DNA of 64,000 nucleotides from contig NZ_RSCL01000017.1 in the NCBI RefSeq assembly GCF_003991905.1, positions 62,001 to 126,000 on the forward strand. Direction: 5' to 3'. Source of the stretch: Dulcicalothrix desertica PCC 7102. GTDB lineage: Bacteria > Cyanobacteriota > Cyanobacteriia > Cyanobacteriales > Nostocaceae. Both the position numbers and the translations under genes were made by a program. How positions within the stretch are numbered: position 1 is the stretch's first letter; each line of letters opens with the position of its first letter. The notes under the pieces were generated by a model. The model ran no database searches and was not told where the DNA came from. It saw nothing but the letters and a program-made list of their open reading frames with translations. Below, one piece after another: positions 1-9,794 of this stretch.

Positions 1-1
1 C

Positions 2-991
2 AAATTGATAGATGTGCGTTCTGATATTTATAGTTTGGGAGTACTAATGTACGAAATGCTTACAGGACAACACCCTTTTGCGCTCAAGACCAATTCGTTT
101 GGAGATTGGTATCAAGCACATAAGTTTCAAGTACCACCAACATTTAAAGAAATTAATCCTGACTTGAAAATTCCCAGAGAGCTACAAGAGCTAGTAATGA
201 CTTGTTTAGCAAAAGAAGTCAAAAATCGTCCTCAAGATATGGGAAAAATTTTAAGTAGTTTGGAGCGTATCCAACAGTTGGAGAATGGCGAAGTTCTTAA
301 CTCAACAAACCAATCTTACAATCCCGCGAATGTACAATTAGTACCCGTTACCTCAATATCCGAAAAAATTTGTTTGCAGAAAACATGGCCTGTGAACAAA
401 CCAAAGGCACTTATTTGCTTTCCACATCTACTACAATCAACCCAAGGTAGTATCCCTACCCTATGGGCAATGTTACCTAAAAAAGAAATAGATGTACTAG
501 TTAAGCAAATCAATAATACTGAATTTATCTTTCAGAAAAATTTGTACCCCTTATTGCTTTGGGTAACAACCTTATGTGATAAAAAGTTTGATTTAACACG
601 CTGGTTGTCGTATTTTCTCGACATGAAAGATAGCAAGAGCCAAAAAATTGCACAAGCTCTTGTGAATACAGGTTATTACCATTTACTGTTTTTCTCGCTT
701 GAGAATCCGGGTAAGTGTGAAAAGGTAATAACTCTCACCTTGTGTGCACGTCAACGTCAACAAATTATTGATTGTTTAGAGTCGATTGAAAATACAAAGT
801 CAATTATCGAATTGAATGAGAGCAAAAATATGTTGCGGTTACATCTGGAGAAAAAGAAGCCAGAAATTATCAGTCAATTAGCCGAAAACCAGCGAAATCA
901 AAAATTCAGCGTTCGAGAATGGCTTAACTATGCTGTCTCCAAAGTCTCGCGCGTCGTCTCACGCCCAGTATTTCGAGGTAAAAGTGTATAA
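2..991 (+). CDS. Ser/Thr protein kinase, 3' part (gene starts before the window)
   Basis: The reading frame is open from the window edge, so the gene is cut at its 5' end. The visible protein starts in kinase subdomain IX (DVRSDIYSLGVLMYEMLTG, about residues 4-22), where the invariant Asp and Gly of Hanks-type kinases are present, and continues through subdomains X-XI to about residue 90. The catalytic loop and ATP site lie upstream of the window. The remaining ~240 residues match no domain I recognise and show no clear membrane segment. It presumably phosphorylates Ser/Thr of unknown targets, as in the many cyanobacterial Hanks kinases. tRNA-Asp follows on the same strand from its own promoter. 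Confidence 0.85.
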   Translation, partial: KLIDVRSDIYSLGVLMYEMLTGQHPFALKTNSFGDWYQAHKFQVPPTFKEINPDLKIPRELQELVMTCLAKEVKNRPQDMGKILSSLERIQQLENGEVLNSTNQSYNPANVQLVPVTSISEKICLQKTWPVNKPKALICFPHLLQSTQGSIPTLWAMLPKKEIDVLVKQINNTEFIFQKNLYPLLLWVTTLCDKKFDLTRWLSYFLDMKDSKSQKIAQALVNTGYYHLLFFSLENPGKCEKVITLTLCARQRQQIIDCLESIENTKSIIELNESKNMLRLHLEKKKPEIISQLAENQRNQKFSVREWLNYAVSKVSRVVSRPVFRGKSV

Positions 992-1058
992 ATAAATACA
1001 AAATAATCGAAATTGGCGCCAGTTGAGAAAATTTAGTTGATAAAATTTAGAGAGGCAC

Positions 1059-1087
1059 TTGACAAAATTATTTTATCTGAGCATAAT
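1059..1087 (+). promoter_or_regulatory. sigma-70-type promoter for tRNA-Asp
   Basis: TTGACA (1059-1064) and CATAAT (1082-1087) are separated by exactly 17 bp, one mismatch from the consensus. Transcription would start near 1094, about 43 bp before the tRNA 5' end. This is the best consensus promoter I found in the window. Confidence 0.7.
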
Positions 1088-1136
1088 GAATAAGTTGCCG
1101 AAAAGAGCAGACGCTCTTTAAAAGAAACTACTACTT

Positions 1137-1210
1137 GGGGTCGTAGTTCAATCGGTTAGAGCACCGCCCTGTCACGGCGGAAGTTGCGAGTTCGAGCCTC
1201 GTCGACCCCG
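1137..1210 (+). tRNA. tRNA-Asp (GTC anticodon)
   Basis: Full cloverleaf. The acceptor arm GGGGTCG (1137-1143) pairs with CGACCCC (1203-1209), with discriminator G at 1210. The anticodon stem CCGCC/GGCGG (1164-1168/1176-1180) closes loop CTGTCAC, with anticodon GTC at 1171-1173. The T arm contains TTCGAGC. CCA is not encoded. Confidence 0.97.
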
Positions 1211-1228
1211 TCTCAAAACATTAATAAT

Positions 1229-3652
1229 CTACTGAAGGCTGACGTTAACTGAGTAATGTGACTCATTAATAGTAGCGACTTCGAGTATAAAATCTCCGCG
1301 TGTGGATACTAAACCTTGCCATTGAGTTGTTTGGTTCATAGCTGTAGTTATGGCGGTGGCAATAGTAATACCATCTGGGTCGATAACTTTTATATTTATG
1401 TCACCTTCTAATAAATCTAGTGTTAGCTGTTGTCCTTGTTCGCAAGTGATTGTATAGCGAGCAATTTGATTTGCTCTTGATTCTCCTTCGAGTACGGTAT
1501 TCCCAGAACCTTGTAAAATGCTAATTGGTGGAACCGTTATTAGCTGTGAGTCTCCAACTTGTTTCTGTATCCTAGATATAGAAGTGCGAGGAGTACGGAT
1601 TTTCAATTGATGTTTATTCAAATAAACCCGCAAACCTGCCACCATCCATCCTGTTATTATTAAAGCCAGAGCTGGAGCAATAAGAGGTACCCAGCCGGAC
1701 TGCGTAAAAATATAGAATGTAGTTACTAACAGTACGAGCAATATAGCAACTTTGCTAGGGAATAAAACCCAAAAGCGACGTAGTGGCCACGAGAGAATAC
1801 CTCCAGCGAGTGCCCAAAAACTAATCCATGCTATTTGCTCATATTCTGACCAAATTTTTAATAAAGGACGATTATCAGTTACAGCGTTCAAAATTTGACT
1901 AACTGCTTGTGCTTGAAGCTCTACACCGCTAATTCGGCGCCGTTGACTATAGGGAGTGTAAAAACCTGGGTTAGATTTTGATATACTCGTCCCAACTATA
2001 ATAATACGGTCTTTCACCGATTCAGGGTTGATTCGATTTGCCAGCACCTCATCTACAGTAACTTCTTGTGCGACTTTACTGACTGAATGATAATCAAGCA
2101 TAATTTCATAACCTCGCGCATCAGGTGTTCTACGATACCCACCAGAATTAGAATTGAGGGGTTGTATTGAGACTTGTCCTATTTTCCACTCCCCTTTTGG
2201 AGTAAAGTTAGCTTGTAAACCCTTCTGTTGGAGAAATTGAGTTGCAAGTAAAGCTGCAAAGGAATAGTTGGTTGTACATTTTTTGCTTATGTCAGGATTG
2301 GCAAATAGTAAACTGCGTCGCACAATATTATCGTCGTCTATCAACACATCGTTAAAACCGATGTTTTCGATTGGAAGTGAAGGTGGTAAAATTGCAGGTT
2401 GTGATGAGCTACCAAGACTACAAACACCAATAATATTATTATTTTGATTATTCTTTTCCCTATTAAAAGCAACTAATTTTTGTTGAGGTTTATACAAATT
2501 TAAGCCAATTACACTTGGTTTGTAAGATTGAAGCTTAATTAATAACTTATTTATAGTATCATTAGATATGTTTTCATCACCAACATTAACTACTAATAAG
2601 TTTCGGTCGGTATTTTGGTTCGCTTGTTCTTCGTAACTTAAACTTTGGTAAAACTCAGTTGTAAACCGCAACCGCATCATTCGGTCGTAAGCTGCAAGTT
2701 CCAATGGTTGAAATAATTTTAATTCACGAACTCCCAAAACCAATGCTATAGTTATTAACCAACTGGCGCCAATAATACTTAAACCACTACGATAAAATTG
2801 TTTCCAAGTGTATCGTTTATTTGCTAAATCCGGATTTGTTATTTCTTGTAAAGCTTGTAATACTTCAGTTGCAGATTGATAGCGAGTACGATAATCGTAG
2901 CGCACCATCTTATCGATAATATCCGCTAACTTGTTACTAACTCTTGCTTGATGGCGCCAAACTATTTCACCAGTATTAGGGTCTTCGGGTAACTTTGAGG
3001 GACGTAAGCCAGTTATCGCTTGAATTGCTACTATACCTAATGCGTAAATATCACTATTTAGTCTCGGTTTACCACCAGATTGCTCATTTGGCATATATCC
3101 TTGAGTGCCAATTGCAACACTCATTTCCGATTGCCCCGAATTATTTGGTAGTTGACGAATTTGTTTAACCGCACCAAAATCAATCAAAACCAACTTGCCA
3201 TCGCTTGCACGCCGAATTAAATTACTTGGTTTAATATCCCGATGAATACAGTTATGCGCGTGGACAAATACTAAAATACTAAGAATATCTTGCAAAAGCA
3301 CAATTACCTGGGCTTCATCAAACTTAGCATTATTAACTAACTCATCAGAGAGTGAAATCCCATCAATAAATTCCTGAACTAGGTAAAATTCCTCGTTTTC
3401 TTCAAAATATGCGAGTAATTGGGGTATTTGCTCGTGGCGACCAAGCTGCTCAAGAATTTCTGCCTCTGTATTAAATAGACGCCGCGCAAGTTCCAAAAAA
3501 TTTAATTCCCTACTAGCAGGCTGGAGATGCTTGACAACACATCTAGGATTACCAGGGCGCCGAGTATCTTCAGCAACATAAATGCGCCCAAATCCCCCAC
3601 CTCCAATAGCTGCGATAATTCGATAACGTCCGTCTTGTAGGCTGTTTAGCAT
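1229..3652 (-). CDS. CHASE2-domain Ser/Thr protein kinase
   Basis: 807-residue membrane kinase. The N-terminal Hanks kinase domain (about 10-275) has the glycine loop GGGGFG (17-22), ATP lysine K41, catalytic HRD (137-139) with KPSN, and DFG (158-160), so it should be active. A membrane segment (~287-305) leads into a CHASE2-type extracytoplasmic sensor (~315-610). Three further hydrophobic segments (~620-700) follow, then a ~100-residue beta-rich tail resembling a PPC-like domain (my inference). Kinase plus CHASE2 is a common cyanobacterial sensor architecture, but the ligand is unknown. It is convergent with the tRNA-Asp gene. Confidence 0.92.
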   Translation of the reverse strand: MLNSLQDGRYRIIAAIGGGGFGRIYVAEDTRRPGNPRCVVKHLQPASRELNFLELARRLFNTEAEILEQLGRHEQIPQLLAYFEENEEFYLVQEFIDGISLSDELVNNAKFDEAQVIVLLQDILSILVFVHAHNCIHRDIKPSNLIRRASDGKLVLIDFGAVKQIRQLPNNSGQSEMSVAIGTQGYMPNEQSGGKPRLNSDIYALGIVAIQAITGLRPSKLPEDPNTGEIVWRHQARVSNKLADIIDKMVRYDYRTRYQSATEVLQALQEITNPDLANKRYTWKQFYRSGLSIIGASWLITIALVLGVRELKLFQPLELAAYDRMMRLRFTTEFYQSLSYEEQANQNTDRNLLVVNVGDENISNDTINKLLIKLQSYKPSVIGLNLYKPQQKLVAFNREKNNQNNNIIGVCSLGSSSQPAILPPSLPIENIGFNDVLIDDDNIVRRSLLFANPDISKKCTTNYSFAALLATQFLQQKGLQANFTPKGEWKIGQVSIQPLNSNSGGYRRTPDARGYEIMLDYHSVSKVAQEVTVDEVLANRINPESVKDRIIIVGTSISKSNPGFYTPYSQRRRISGVELQAQAVSQILNAVTDNRPLLKIWSEYEQIAWISFWALAGGILSWPLRRFWVLFPSKVAILLVLLVTTFYIFTQSGWVPLIAPALALIITGWMVAGLRVYLNKHQLKIRTPRTSISRIQKQVGDSQLITVPPISILQGSGNTVLEGESRANQIARYTITCEQGQQLTLDLLEGDINIKVIDPDGITIATAITTAMNQTTQWQGLVSTRGDFILEVATINESHYSVNVSLQ

Positions 3653-3665
3653 CGTAATAGGATAT

Positions 3666-3731
3666 AGAAACCCGGTTTCTTTTTTATATCTTCTAATAAA
3701 AATAAAGATATTGCATAGAAACCGGGTTTCT
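3666..3731. repeat. paired AGAAACC(C/G)GGTTTCT palindromes, copy 1
   Basis: Two near-palindromic 15-mers, AGAAACCCGGTTTCT (3666-3680) and its reverse complement (3717-3731), start 51 bp apart. The same paired layout recurs near 9.2, 35.6, 57.9 and 63.8 kb. Confidence 0.9.
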
Positions 3732-3760
3732 TAAACCTTAGTATAAGATTTACATTACTT

Positions 3761-3838
3761 GTAGGTTGGGTTCCGTTCCTCCAACGCCACTTCACTCAAC
3801 CTTGAAAACCAAGGCACGTGAGTGGCTCTCCAACCTAC
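3761..3838. repeat. GTAGGTTGG...CCAACCTAC inverted repeat
   Basis: Terminal 9-bp arms form a perfect inverted repeat around a 60-bp middle. Related sequences with GTAGGTTGG/ACCCAACCTACA arms occur near 27.4, 30.2 and 39.4-39.8 kb. Confidence 0.75.
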
Positions 3839-4101
3839 GATTAAACATTTGTAACATAATCTACATAAAACTTCATAATTAATACTTAATAAAATATATT
3901 TACAAATAGTTTTTAGATAAATGATAAGAGTTAACTCGACATTTCAAGTTATCTGTGTTAGCTAGATTATAAATAACGAAAAAAGAATAAAACCTTTAGA
4001 AAACAATAAATAGGCGATAATAGCAACTAAAAATAGTTGACTTTCATGACTGATTCCATTAATTATCTTAAAGACACTGGACATTAGCTAGTGAGGGAAA
4101 G

Positions 4102-6288
4102 ATGCATATAGTCGTTATAGTTTTACTTGAAATTCTAGTAGTAATAGGGTTATCAAGGCTTGTAGGGGTAGCATTTAGATGGATTAATCAACCATTAGTA
4201 ATTGGTGAAATTGTTGCTGGTATTATGCTGGGTCCTTCGCTGCTTGGTCTGGTTGCTCCCGGGTTCGCAGCTACTTTATTTCCTTCTGAAGCAGTTCCTT
4301 TTTTAAATGTGCTGTCACAGGTAGGGTTAATATTTTTCATGTTCTTGATTGGGTTGGAATTAAACCCAAAATACCTGACAGGCAATTTGGAAACAGCAAT
4401 ATTGACATCACATATCAGTATATTAGTGCCTTTTTGTCTAGGTACTTTCTTAGCGGTAATACTGTATCCTTTAGTTTCTATTAACAGTGTACCGTTTACT
4501 GCATTTGCTTTGTTTCTAGGCGCCGCAATGTCTATTACAGCGTTTCCAGTATTAGCGCGCATTATAACCGAAAATAACTTGCAGCGTACTAGATTGGGAA
4601 CATTAGCATTGACTTGTGCAGCAGTTGATGATGTAACAGCTTGGTGTGTACTAGCCGTTGCAATTGCTGTTGCGCGTAATGGTAGTATCGACCAAAAAGC
4701 AGTATTAACGATTATTGAGAGTTTACTCTACATCGGTTTCATGTTTACTGTAGGACGTTGGTTTCTCAAACGTCTTTCTCGTTATTATGAACGTGCTGGA
4801 CGCTTAAGTCAGTTAACAATGGCTCTGATTTATAGCGGTGTAGTTGCATCAGCATTAATTACAGAATACATCGGAATACACCTAATTTTTGGCGCCTTTT
4901 TGCTTGGGGCTGTTATGCCGAAAAATGAGGGTTTAGTACGCGAACTTGCCGTTAAAACTGAAGATTTTGTCTTGATATTTTTGTTACCCGTTTTTTTTGC
5001 GTATAGTGGATTGAAAACACAAATCGGTTTACTTAATAGTCCACAATTATGGGGATTATGTTTACTTGTATTATTAGTTGCAATTGCAGGTAAATATATC
5101 GGGACTTACATTGCCGCGCGGGTTTGTGGAATCAATAAGCGTGAAGCATCTGCTCTTGGTTGGTTAATGAATACTCGTGGTTTAACAGAGTTGATAGTTC
5201 TTAACATTGGTTTGGAACTGAAAGTCATTTCGCCGCTTTTATTTACAATGCTGGTGATTATGGCATTGGTGACAACGTTTATGACTTCCCCATTGCTGGA
5301 GCTAACATATCCTAAACGTTTGATACGTAAAGATATTATTGAGCCAGAAATGGATACTGAAGAAATTAATGGCGCCGCAACGGTTAGTGTCTCTTCAAGT
5401 GAATGTCCTTACCGAATTTTGGTACCAGTTGCTAACCCAAGCACCCAAAGAGGATTACTACATTTAGCAACTGCAATTAGTTTTAATCGTCAGCAAAACA
5501 CCATAGTAAATCCCTTGAGCTTAATTGAGCTTCCTGAAGACTATGCTTTTGAAAGTACTCCAGCCGAAGCTGAGAAAATGATTCGCCAACGTCAGCAAGA
5601 GTTAGAAGAACTCATTTATCGTTTCGACCCAGCAAATTCTTATCAAATTCAGCCAATTGTTAGAATTACCAATAACGTCGCACGCGAAACCATCGAAATT
5701 GCCCGGATTGAGCAAGCTAATTTAATATTACTTGGTTGGCACCGTCCAGCTTTTAGTAAAAACCGTTTAGGTGGCAGAGTCGGTCAAATTCTTTCTACTG
5801 CCGATGTTGATGTCGCGGTATATATAGATAGAGGTCAACAAAAAATAGAAAGTATCTTAGTACCCTTTTCTGCCAATATTCATGATGATTTAGCTATCAT
5901 TTTGGCACTAAGACTACTACTAAATAAAGATACTTGTACAGTCAAAATACTTCAAGTCGTTACAGATAAACACATCAAAAAAGAATTGAGTTACGAAGTG
6001 CAAACACTCATGGATCAGCTACCATCTAGTGTACGCGAACGTATCCATGTAGAAACCGTTGAAGCAGTCGAACCAATTCAAGCAGTAGTTGCAGCATCTG
6101 AAGGAATTGATTTAACCATTGCCGGAACTAGTCGTGCTTGGGGTATTGAACGGCAAACCCTCGGTAGATATACTGACCAACTGGCAATTTACTGTCGTTC
6201 CTCGCTTCTAATTACTCGTCGCTACAGTCCAGTTACCGCACACCTAACATCTGTACTTGCAGATATGCACTCACAAGTTGCCAGTTAA
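4102..6288 (+). CDS. CPA2-family cation:proton antiporter with Usp-like C-terminal region
   Basis: 728 residues. The first ~400 form about 12 hydrophobic segments of a Na+/H+ exchanger fold, with the family's paired Asp in a membrane helix (AAVDDVTAW, ~175-183), so exchange of Na+ or K+ for H+ across the cytoplasmic or thylakoid membrane is expected. The soluble tail (~440-715) holds two Usp-like halves (ILVPVANP..., SILVPFSAN...) that in this family are thought to regulate transport. GAGGGA precedes the ATG by a few bases. The small exported protein at 6315 follows after 26 bp and may be co-transcribed. The exact cation is not predictable. Confidence 0.9.
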   Translation: MHIVVIVLLEILVVIGLSRLVGVAFRWINQPLVIGEIVAGIMLGPSLLGLVAPGFAATLFPSEAVPFLNVLSQVGLIFFMFLIGLELNPKYLTGNLETAILTSHISILVPFCLGTFLAVILYPLVSINSVPFTAFALFLGAAMSITAFPVLARIITENNLQRTRLGTLALTCAAVDDVTAWCVLAVAIAVARNGSIDQKAVLTIIESLLYIGFMFTVGRWFLKRLSRYYERAGRLSQLTMALIYSGVVASALITEYIGIHLIFGAFLLGAVMPKNEGLVRELAVKTEDFVLIFLLPVFFAYSGLKTQIGLLNSPQLWGLCLLVLLVAIAGKYIGTYIAARVCGINKREASALGWLMNTRGLTELIVLNIGLELKVISPLLFTMLVIMALVTTFMTSPLLELTYPKRLIRKDIIEPEMDTEEINGAATVSVSSSECPYRILVPVANPSTQRGLLHLATAISFNRQQNTIVNPLSLIELPEDYAFESTPAEAEKMIRQRQQELEELIYRFDPANSYQIQPIVRITNNVARETIEIARIEQANLILLGWHRPAFSKNRLGGRVGQILSTADVDVAVYIDRGQQKIESILVPFSANIHDDLAIILALRLLLNKDTCTVKILQVVTDKHIKKELSYEVQTLMDQLPSSVRERIHVETVEAVEPIQAVVAASEGIDLTIAGTSRAWGIERQTLGRYTDQLAIYCRSSLLITRRYSPVTAHLTSVLADMHSQVAS

Positions 6289-6314
6289 AGATTGAATAAA
6301 GAAAGGGGATTCTT

Positions 6315-6806
6315 ATGCATCAATTTAACGTCAAATCTCTAACCTTCTATACTATTGCCATAACTTCAGTTATGCTGGTGTTTAAAGTTGTCACAGCATA
6401 CGGAGAAAGCCAACTCAAAGCTCCAAAATCTGTCTTCGGCAAATACTATATTACACTTGCCGAAAATTTATCTAACTGCAAAAAAAATACTTTGGTGTTA
6501 GATATTCAACAATCAGGAATTTTTCTGAATGCGTCTTTATCATCGACTCCAAGTAACCAAGAAATATCTACTCACAGAGAAAAAAATTATTCGCTAAATG
6601 GCAAATTTAATAATAATTCTTTCAGCTTATCTGGGAGAGTTGATAACGCTAGATTGTGTAATGCCATACCTGAGATATTACAAGCTAACTTAGTACCAGA
6701 GGGAGGACTTTCTGGACAAATCACTTTCAAAGATGTCCCAAAATCGATTAAATTTAATGCTATTCTCCAGAAACCTCAAGAGCAATCAACACAGTCATTC
6801 AAATAA
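6315..6806 (+). CDS. small exported protein, function unknown
   Basis: 163 residues with an N-terminal hydrophobic segment (~9-30) that looks like a signal peptide or anchor, followed by a mostly polar, beta-rich region with two Cys (~55 and ~117). AAAGGGG sits about 6 bases before the ATG. The gap to the antiporter gene is 26 bp and to the AMIN gene about 34 bp, so the three may form one transcript. I recognise no family. Confidence 0.65.
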   Translation: MHQFNVKSLTFYTIAITSVMLVFKVVTAYGESQLKAPKSVFGKYYITLAENLSNCKKNTLVLDIQQSGIFLNASLSSTPSNQEISTHREKNYSLNGKFNNNSFSLSGRVDNARLCNAIPEILQANLVPEGGLSGQITFKDVPKSIKFNAILQKPQEQSTQSFK

Positions 6807-6840
6807 ATCTTGAGTGTTTTATATAGCAAAGGATGATAAT

Positions 6841-7842
6841 ATGCTGAAACAAAGTAGAAGTACGAGTAAACGATTTTTTGGTTTACTGTTGTGGCGCCGT
6901 CTTAACGCTAATAGTTGGTGTAAGCGATTATTATCAACTAGCATAGTGAGTTTGTGTGGAGTGTTAACAGTTTCTAGCATAACTATCGCCGTCGCACCAA
7001 ATGCTCAACTTCAAGATTGGCGGTTTTCTCCGGAATTTGGACAACTTGAATTTACTCTATCTGCTGTTTCTCAACCAAAAGTTTTCTTTCTTTCTCAACC
7101 AGAGCGCTTAGTTATAGACTTACCAGGAACCAAATTAGGCTTTGTACCAACTCAACAAAATTATTCTGGCGCCATTCAACGTATTCGTTTATCTCAACTC
7201 AACGAGAGCGTTACACGTATTGTCTTAGATTTGGCGCCAGGAACACCAATAAATCCAAGCCAAGTACTCGTACAACCAACCTCTCCTACCAGTTGGGTAT
7301 TACGACCATTCGCTAACTTTGCAAACAACATCCCGCAAGGAATTTACGCACCTCAACCACCGAACAATAATATCCCGCAAGGAATCTACGCACCACAACC
7401 ACCGAACAATAATATCCCGCAAGGAATCTACGCACCACAACCACCGAACAATAATATCCCACAACCCCTAAACGCACCTTTACCACCAAACAATACGGCG
7501 CCCATTTATACACCACAACAACCAGGAATAATTACACCACCTGGCGCCAGTCTACCCTCAACAAACACCAATATTCAGCAGCAGCAACAACCATTTGTGA
7601 GCGTGCCTCCACTCACTACTAATAACACTTCACCAATACCAGGCTCAATACTTCCACCAGCAACCTTTCCAAACCCATCTGGAGGAATTATTAACACTCC
7701 ACCATTAATTACGCCTAACAATAACTTTCCTACTACTATAGTTCCCACAACTATAGTCCCAACATCCCCAAATATTCCAATAACCAATACTAATCCTAAT
7801 GACATCGTTCCTTGGGGGCAAAACTTACCAACTCAAAGATAA
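6841..7842 (+). CDS. AMIN-domain envelope protein with Pro/Asn-rich repeat tail
   Basis: 333 residues from the ATG at 6841, preferred because AAAGGATGAT stands just upstream; the in-frame GTG at 6814 lacks this. A membrane/signal segment (~30-55) is followed by an AMIN domain (~60-155, with VIDLPGT and RIVLDLAPGT strands), a fold that directs cell-wall amidases and secretins to the envelope. The rest is low-complexity Pro/Asn/Thr sequence, including a 14-residue tandem repeat. No amidase domain follows, unlike AmiC-type proteins, so this is either a stand-alone AMIN protein or a shortened relative. Confidence 0.8.
   Translation: MLKQSRSTSKRFFGLLLWRRLNANSWCKRLLSTSIVSLCGVLTVSSITIAVAPNAQLQDWRFSPEFGQLEFTLSAVSQPKVFFLSQPERLVIDLPGTKLGFVPTQQNYSGAIQRIRLSQLNESVTRIVLDLAPGTPINPSQVLVQPTSPTSWVLRPFANFANNIPQGIYAPQPPNNNIPQGIYAPQPPNNNIPQGIYAPQPPNNNIPQPLNAPLPPNNTAPIYTPQQPGIITPPGASLPSTNTNIQQQQQPFVSVPPLTTNNTSPIPGSILPPATFPNPSGGIINTPPLITPNNNFPTTIVPTTIVPTSPNIPITNTNPNDIVPWGQNLPTQR
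7321..7488 (+). repeat. 42-bp in-frame tandem repeat (14-residue unit)
   Basis: Units at 7321-7362, 7363-7404, 7405-7446 and a degenerate fourth at 7447-7488 encode NNNIPQGIYAPQPP. Units two and three are identical, so the expansion is recent. Confidence 0.92.
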
Positions 7843-7854
7843 TAGGTTAACGCA

Positions 7855-7884
7855 TGTAGAGACGTTACATGTAACGTCTCTACA
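7855..7884. repeat. TGTAGAGACG...CGTCTCTACA palindrome
   Basis: Perfect 30-bp palindrome with core TTACATGTAA, between the convergent AMIN and DUF3172 genes. The same outer arms recur near 12.3 and 46.9 kb (complete) and 39.9, 43.7 and 45.6 kb (partial or degenerate). It may also act as a two-way terminator here. Confidence 0.9.
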
Positions 7885-7891
7885 GGGGTTT

Positions 7892-8431
7892 CTAAAATCT
7901 ATCTGTTTCTTGGGGTGTGCCAACTGCCCCAGGTTGACTAAGGAACAAGTTTTGGGCTGCTTCGTTTTGATAAATACAGCGAATATCAGGTTTTTCACTA
8001 CCTAAATCACCCGTAAAACCAAAAGTGTTCAAACGGTTTTTACACTCATTAACCTGTTGAGCAGTTACAAGCTTTCTTGATTCTAAAAGTGCCCAGTTGT
8101 TTTGCCGAATAACACATCCAGGACGCATACTCGGTTGAGCAACGTAAACGTTAAACGGGTTAAGCGTCACGAACAAGCGCGCGTCCATAACCATTGCGCT
8201 AGCTCCATACTGAACACAAATTTCGGGGTTTGGCGCCTTGGTATCAATAAATTCACGTGACGCCACATTCGAGGGAGTTAATGTAGTAGTCGAACTAAAA
8301 GCTATACCAATCCCAATACCCAATACAAACACCCCTCCCAAAATCGCTATAGTCGTGAAGTTGAAAAGTGGGGATTGTAAAGCAGATGGTTTAGAAGTAG
8401 TAGCTTGTCTACCGGGAGGTCTGCGTCTCAT
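7892..8431 (-). CDS. DUF3172 family membrane-anchored protein
   Basis: 179 residues. An Arg/Pro-rich N terminus (1-25) is followed by one membrane helix (~27-47) and a ~130-residue extracytoplasmic domain with four Cys (positions near 72, 104, 129 and 152) that resembles the cyanobacterial DUF3172 family. Function is unknown. It is convergent with the AMIN-domain gene and lies upstream of nothing obvious; ndhN is in the same direction but separated by 173 bp. Confidence 0.75.
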   Translation of the reverse strand: MRRRPPGRQATTSKPSALQSPLFNFTTIAILGGVFVLGIGIGIAFSSTTTLTPSNVASREFIDTKAPNPEICVQYGASAMVMDARLFVTLNPFNVYVAQPSMRPGCVIRQNNWALLESRKLVTAQQVNECKNRLNTFGFTGDLGSEKPDIRCIYQNEAAQNLFLSQPGAVGTPQETDRF

Positions 8432-8531
8432 TTTTAAATTATGAGTTAGTTTAATTGAAGTATCAGGAGCAAGTAGTCTAAATCTAAACTGCTTTCCCCT
8501 CTATATAAGTATGACTAATATTTTGAATAAT

Positions 8532-8592
8532 TGTGTCACTTGTGGCACAGGCATCCTGCCTGTGTCATAGTCAAGCATTCTGCCTGTGCCGC
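8532..8592. repeat. GGCACAGGCATCCTGCCTGTG repeat cluster
   Basis: Three CAGGC/GCCTG hairpin-forming words lie between the DUF3172 and ndhN genes, ending close to the ndhN stop. Related GGGCATCC/GGATGCCC hairpins occur near 27.4, 41.7 and 44.8 kb. Confidence 0.6.
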
Positions 8593-8604
8593 ATAATTAT
8601 GTTA

Positions 8605-9084
8605 TTAGCTAGCAACAGCCAAAGTTTTCTCTAAAGGTGTCCAACGGAAACTGCGGTCACCTCCCCGTTCGATAATTACCTTAACTTTAGGTTCCATACT
8701 AGGTAACGCGGCTAAATATTCTATCTCTTGATCAGAAAGAATATGTCCCTCAATAATCCACAATACAAGTCCCTTTGACTTTGGTGGTAACTGTTCGATT
8801 TGATACGATAAAATTGGTGGTACATAATATACAGCACCAACAGCCGCACCACTACCAGTACTTTTTTTACCAAGGTGTGGAGGTCTTACACCGTGAATGC
8901 GAGTTAAATAAGCAGCCACGTCACCCAAACCGCGCGCAGTAATATTGAGAGTTGCGTATCCGTTTGCACGTATACGGCGCCGATACCGACCCTCAAAACC
9001 GCCTTCGAGTGGTACGTAAACGCCAAGGGCGCCGTATTTCTCCAAATCGCGGATTAATCCTTTACCAGTGGTTATTAGTGCCAT
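8605..9084 (-). CDS. ndhN: NAD(P)H-quinone oxidoreductase subunit N
   Basis: 159 residues, the usual length. The start MALITTGKGLIRDLEKYG and the internal GGFEGRYRRR and ARGLGDVAAYL segments are characteristic of NdhN, a subunit of the cyanobacterial NDH-1 complex specific to oxygenic phototrophs. NDH-1 sits on the thylakoid membrane and supports cyclic electron flow, respiration and CO2 uptake. It is divergent from the ribosomal cluster. Confidence 0.95.
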   Translation of the reverse strand: MALITTGKGLIRDLEKYGALGVYVPLEGGFEGRYRRRIRANGYATLNITARGLGDVAAYLTRIHGVRPPHLGKKSTGSGAAVGAVYYVPPILSYQIEQLPPKSKGLVLWIIEGHILSDQEIEYLAALPSMEPKVKVIIERGGDRSFRWTPLEKTLAVAS

Positions 9085-9179
9085 AGATTTTTAGTCATAT
9101 TCCACTTCAATATATCTATTATCAACTCCGAACTGTTAAATCAAGTTAGGCAATAAACTTATAGTCAGCATAGAACCCT

Positions 9180-9245
9180 AGAAACCCGGTTTCTTACGAT
9201 AACCTACATGCTTAACTATAATCTTTGATCAGAAACCGGGTTTCT
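9180..9245. repeat. paired AGAAACC(C/G)GGTTTCT palindromes, copy 2
   Basis: Arms at 9180-9194 and 9231-9245, 51 bp start to start, identical to the arms of copy 1. The 36-bp middle is different in sequence. Confidence 0.9.
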
Positions 9246-9751
9246 TTAAATTACCTCTAGACAAATCTTTATAAACGGTTTATATTTTTAGATTGTGACC
9301 AAAGTAAAATTTGGTTGCCTCGTCGCATTGTCTGAAAGTCACAGCTTTTCGGTGCCGCAATTTGAATTTAGATATATTATAATGTCTAGGTTATGAATCG
9401 CGCGACGAACCGCTAGTTGAAACTGGCGCCAGTGGCTGATAGACTTAGAGAGCTTGGGAAAAGTTTGTAGATTCGTTTGTAAATGCATTCTCAGACCCAA
9501 TTGACTAGTATATTAGTTTTATTGACTAGTCCCGACAAGTAAGTTGAACCTTGAATATTATATTTAAGGTTGATGTTAAGGCGAAGAACAAAAGGATACT
9601 GGAAGCGAATAGCTCTCTAAGTCCATTTAAAGGCGCCACAGTGTCAGAGCAGAAGCAAAGTAAATTAATGCATTGCTTTCGGCATTGATAAAGGTTTTGC
9701 TTTGATAAAAAGTAAACCCCTCAATTTATATTGGGCGCGAATAAACAAATA

Positions 9752-9767
9752 AAGTACTAAAGTACTT
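9752..9767. repeat. AAGTACT-AA-AGTACTT inverted repeat in rplC leader
   Basis: Perfect 7-bp arms with a 2-bp spacer, followed by ATTAC. It resembles the GTAGTAAGCACT/AGTGCTTATTAC hairpin at 31546-31571, so it is probably one small repeat family. It lies 8 bp before the AAAAGGAG ribosome binding site of rplC. Confidence 0.55.
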
Positions 9768-9794
9768 ATTACACAAAAAGGAGAACCAGTAACT

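Larger units (their letters stand above)
3653..4101. other. intergenic region, repeats only
   Basis: 449 bp between the divergent kinase and antiporter genes. It holds the paired 15-mer element (3666-3731) and an inverted pair GTAGGTTGG (3761-3769) / CCAACCTAC (3830-3838). The rest is AT-rich and I see no gene. Promoters for both neighbours must lie here, but none matches the consensus well. Confidence 0.7.
9085..9794. other. 710-bp divergent intergenic region (ndhN / rplC leader)
   Basis: Holds repeat copy 2 (9180-9245), a direct repeat of TTGACTAGT (9501, 9522), two GGCGCC sites and a short inverted repeat AAGTACT/AGTACTT (9752-9767) just before the rplC ribosome binding site. It should contain the promoter(s) and leader of the ribosomal operon, but I find no consensus sigma-70 pair that I trust. 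No gene is seen. Confidence 0.6.

Noticed and set aside
7313-7805. Minus-strand open frames opposite the AMIN-domain gene
   Set aside because: They are mirror images of the Pro/Asn-rich repeat and read as low-complexity Val/Gly strings.
9501-9572. Tandem TTGACTAGT words as the rplC operon promoter
   Set aside because: No -10-like hexamer lies at a suitable distance from either word.
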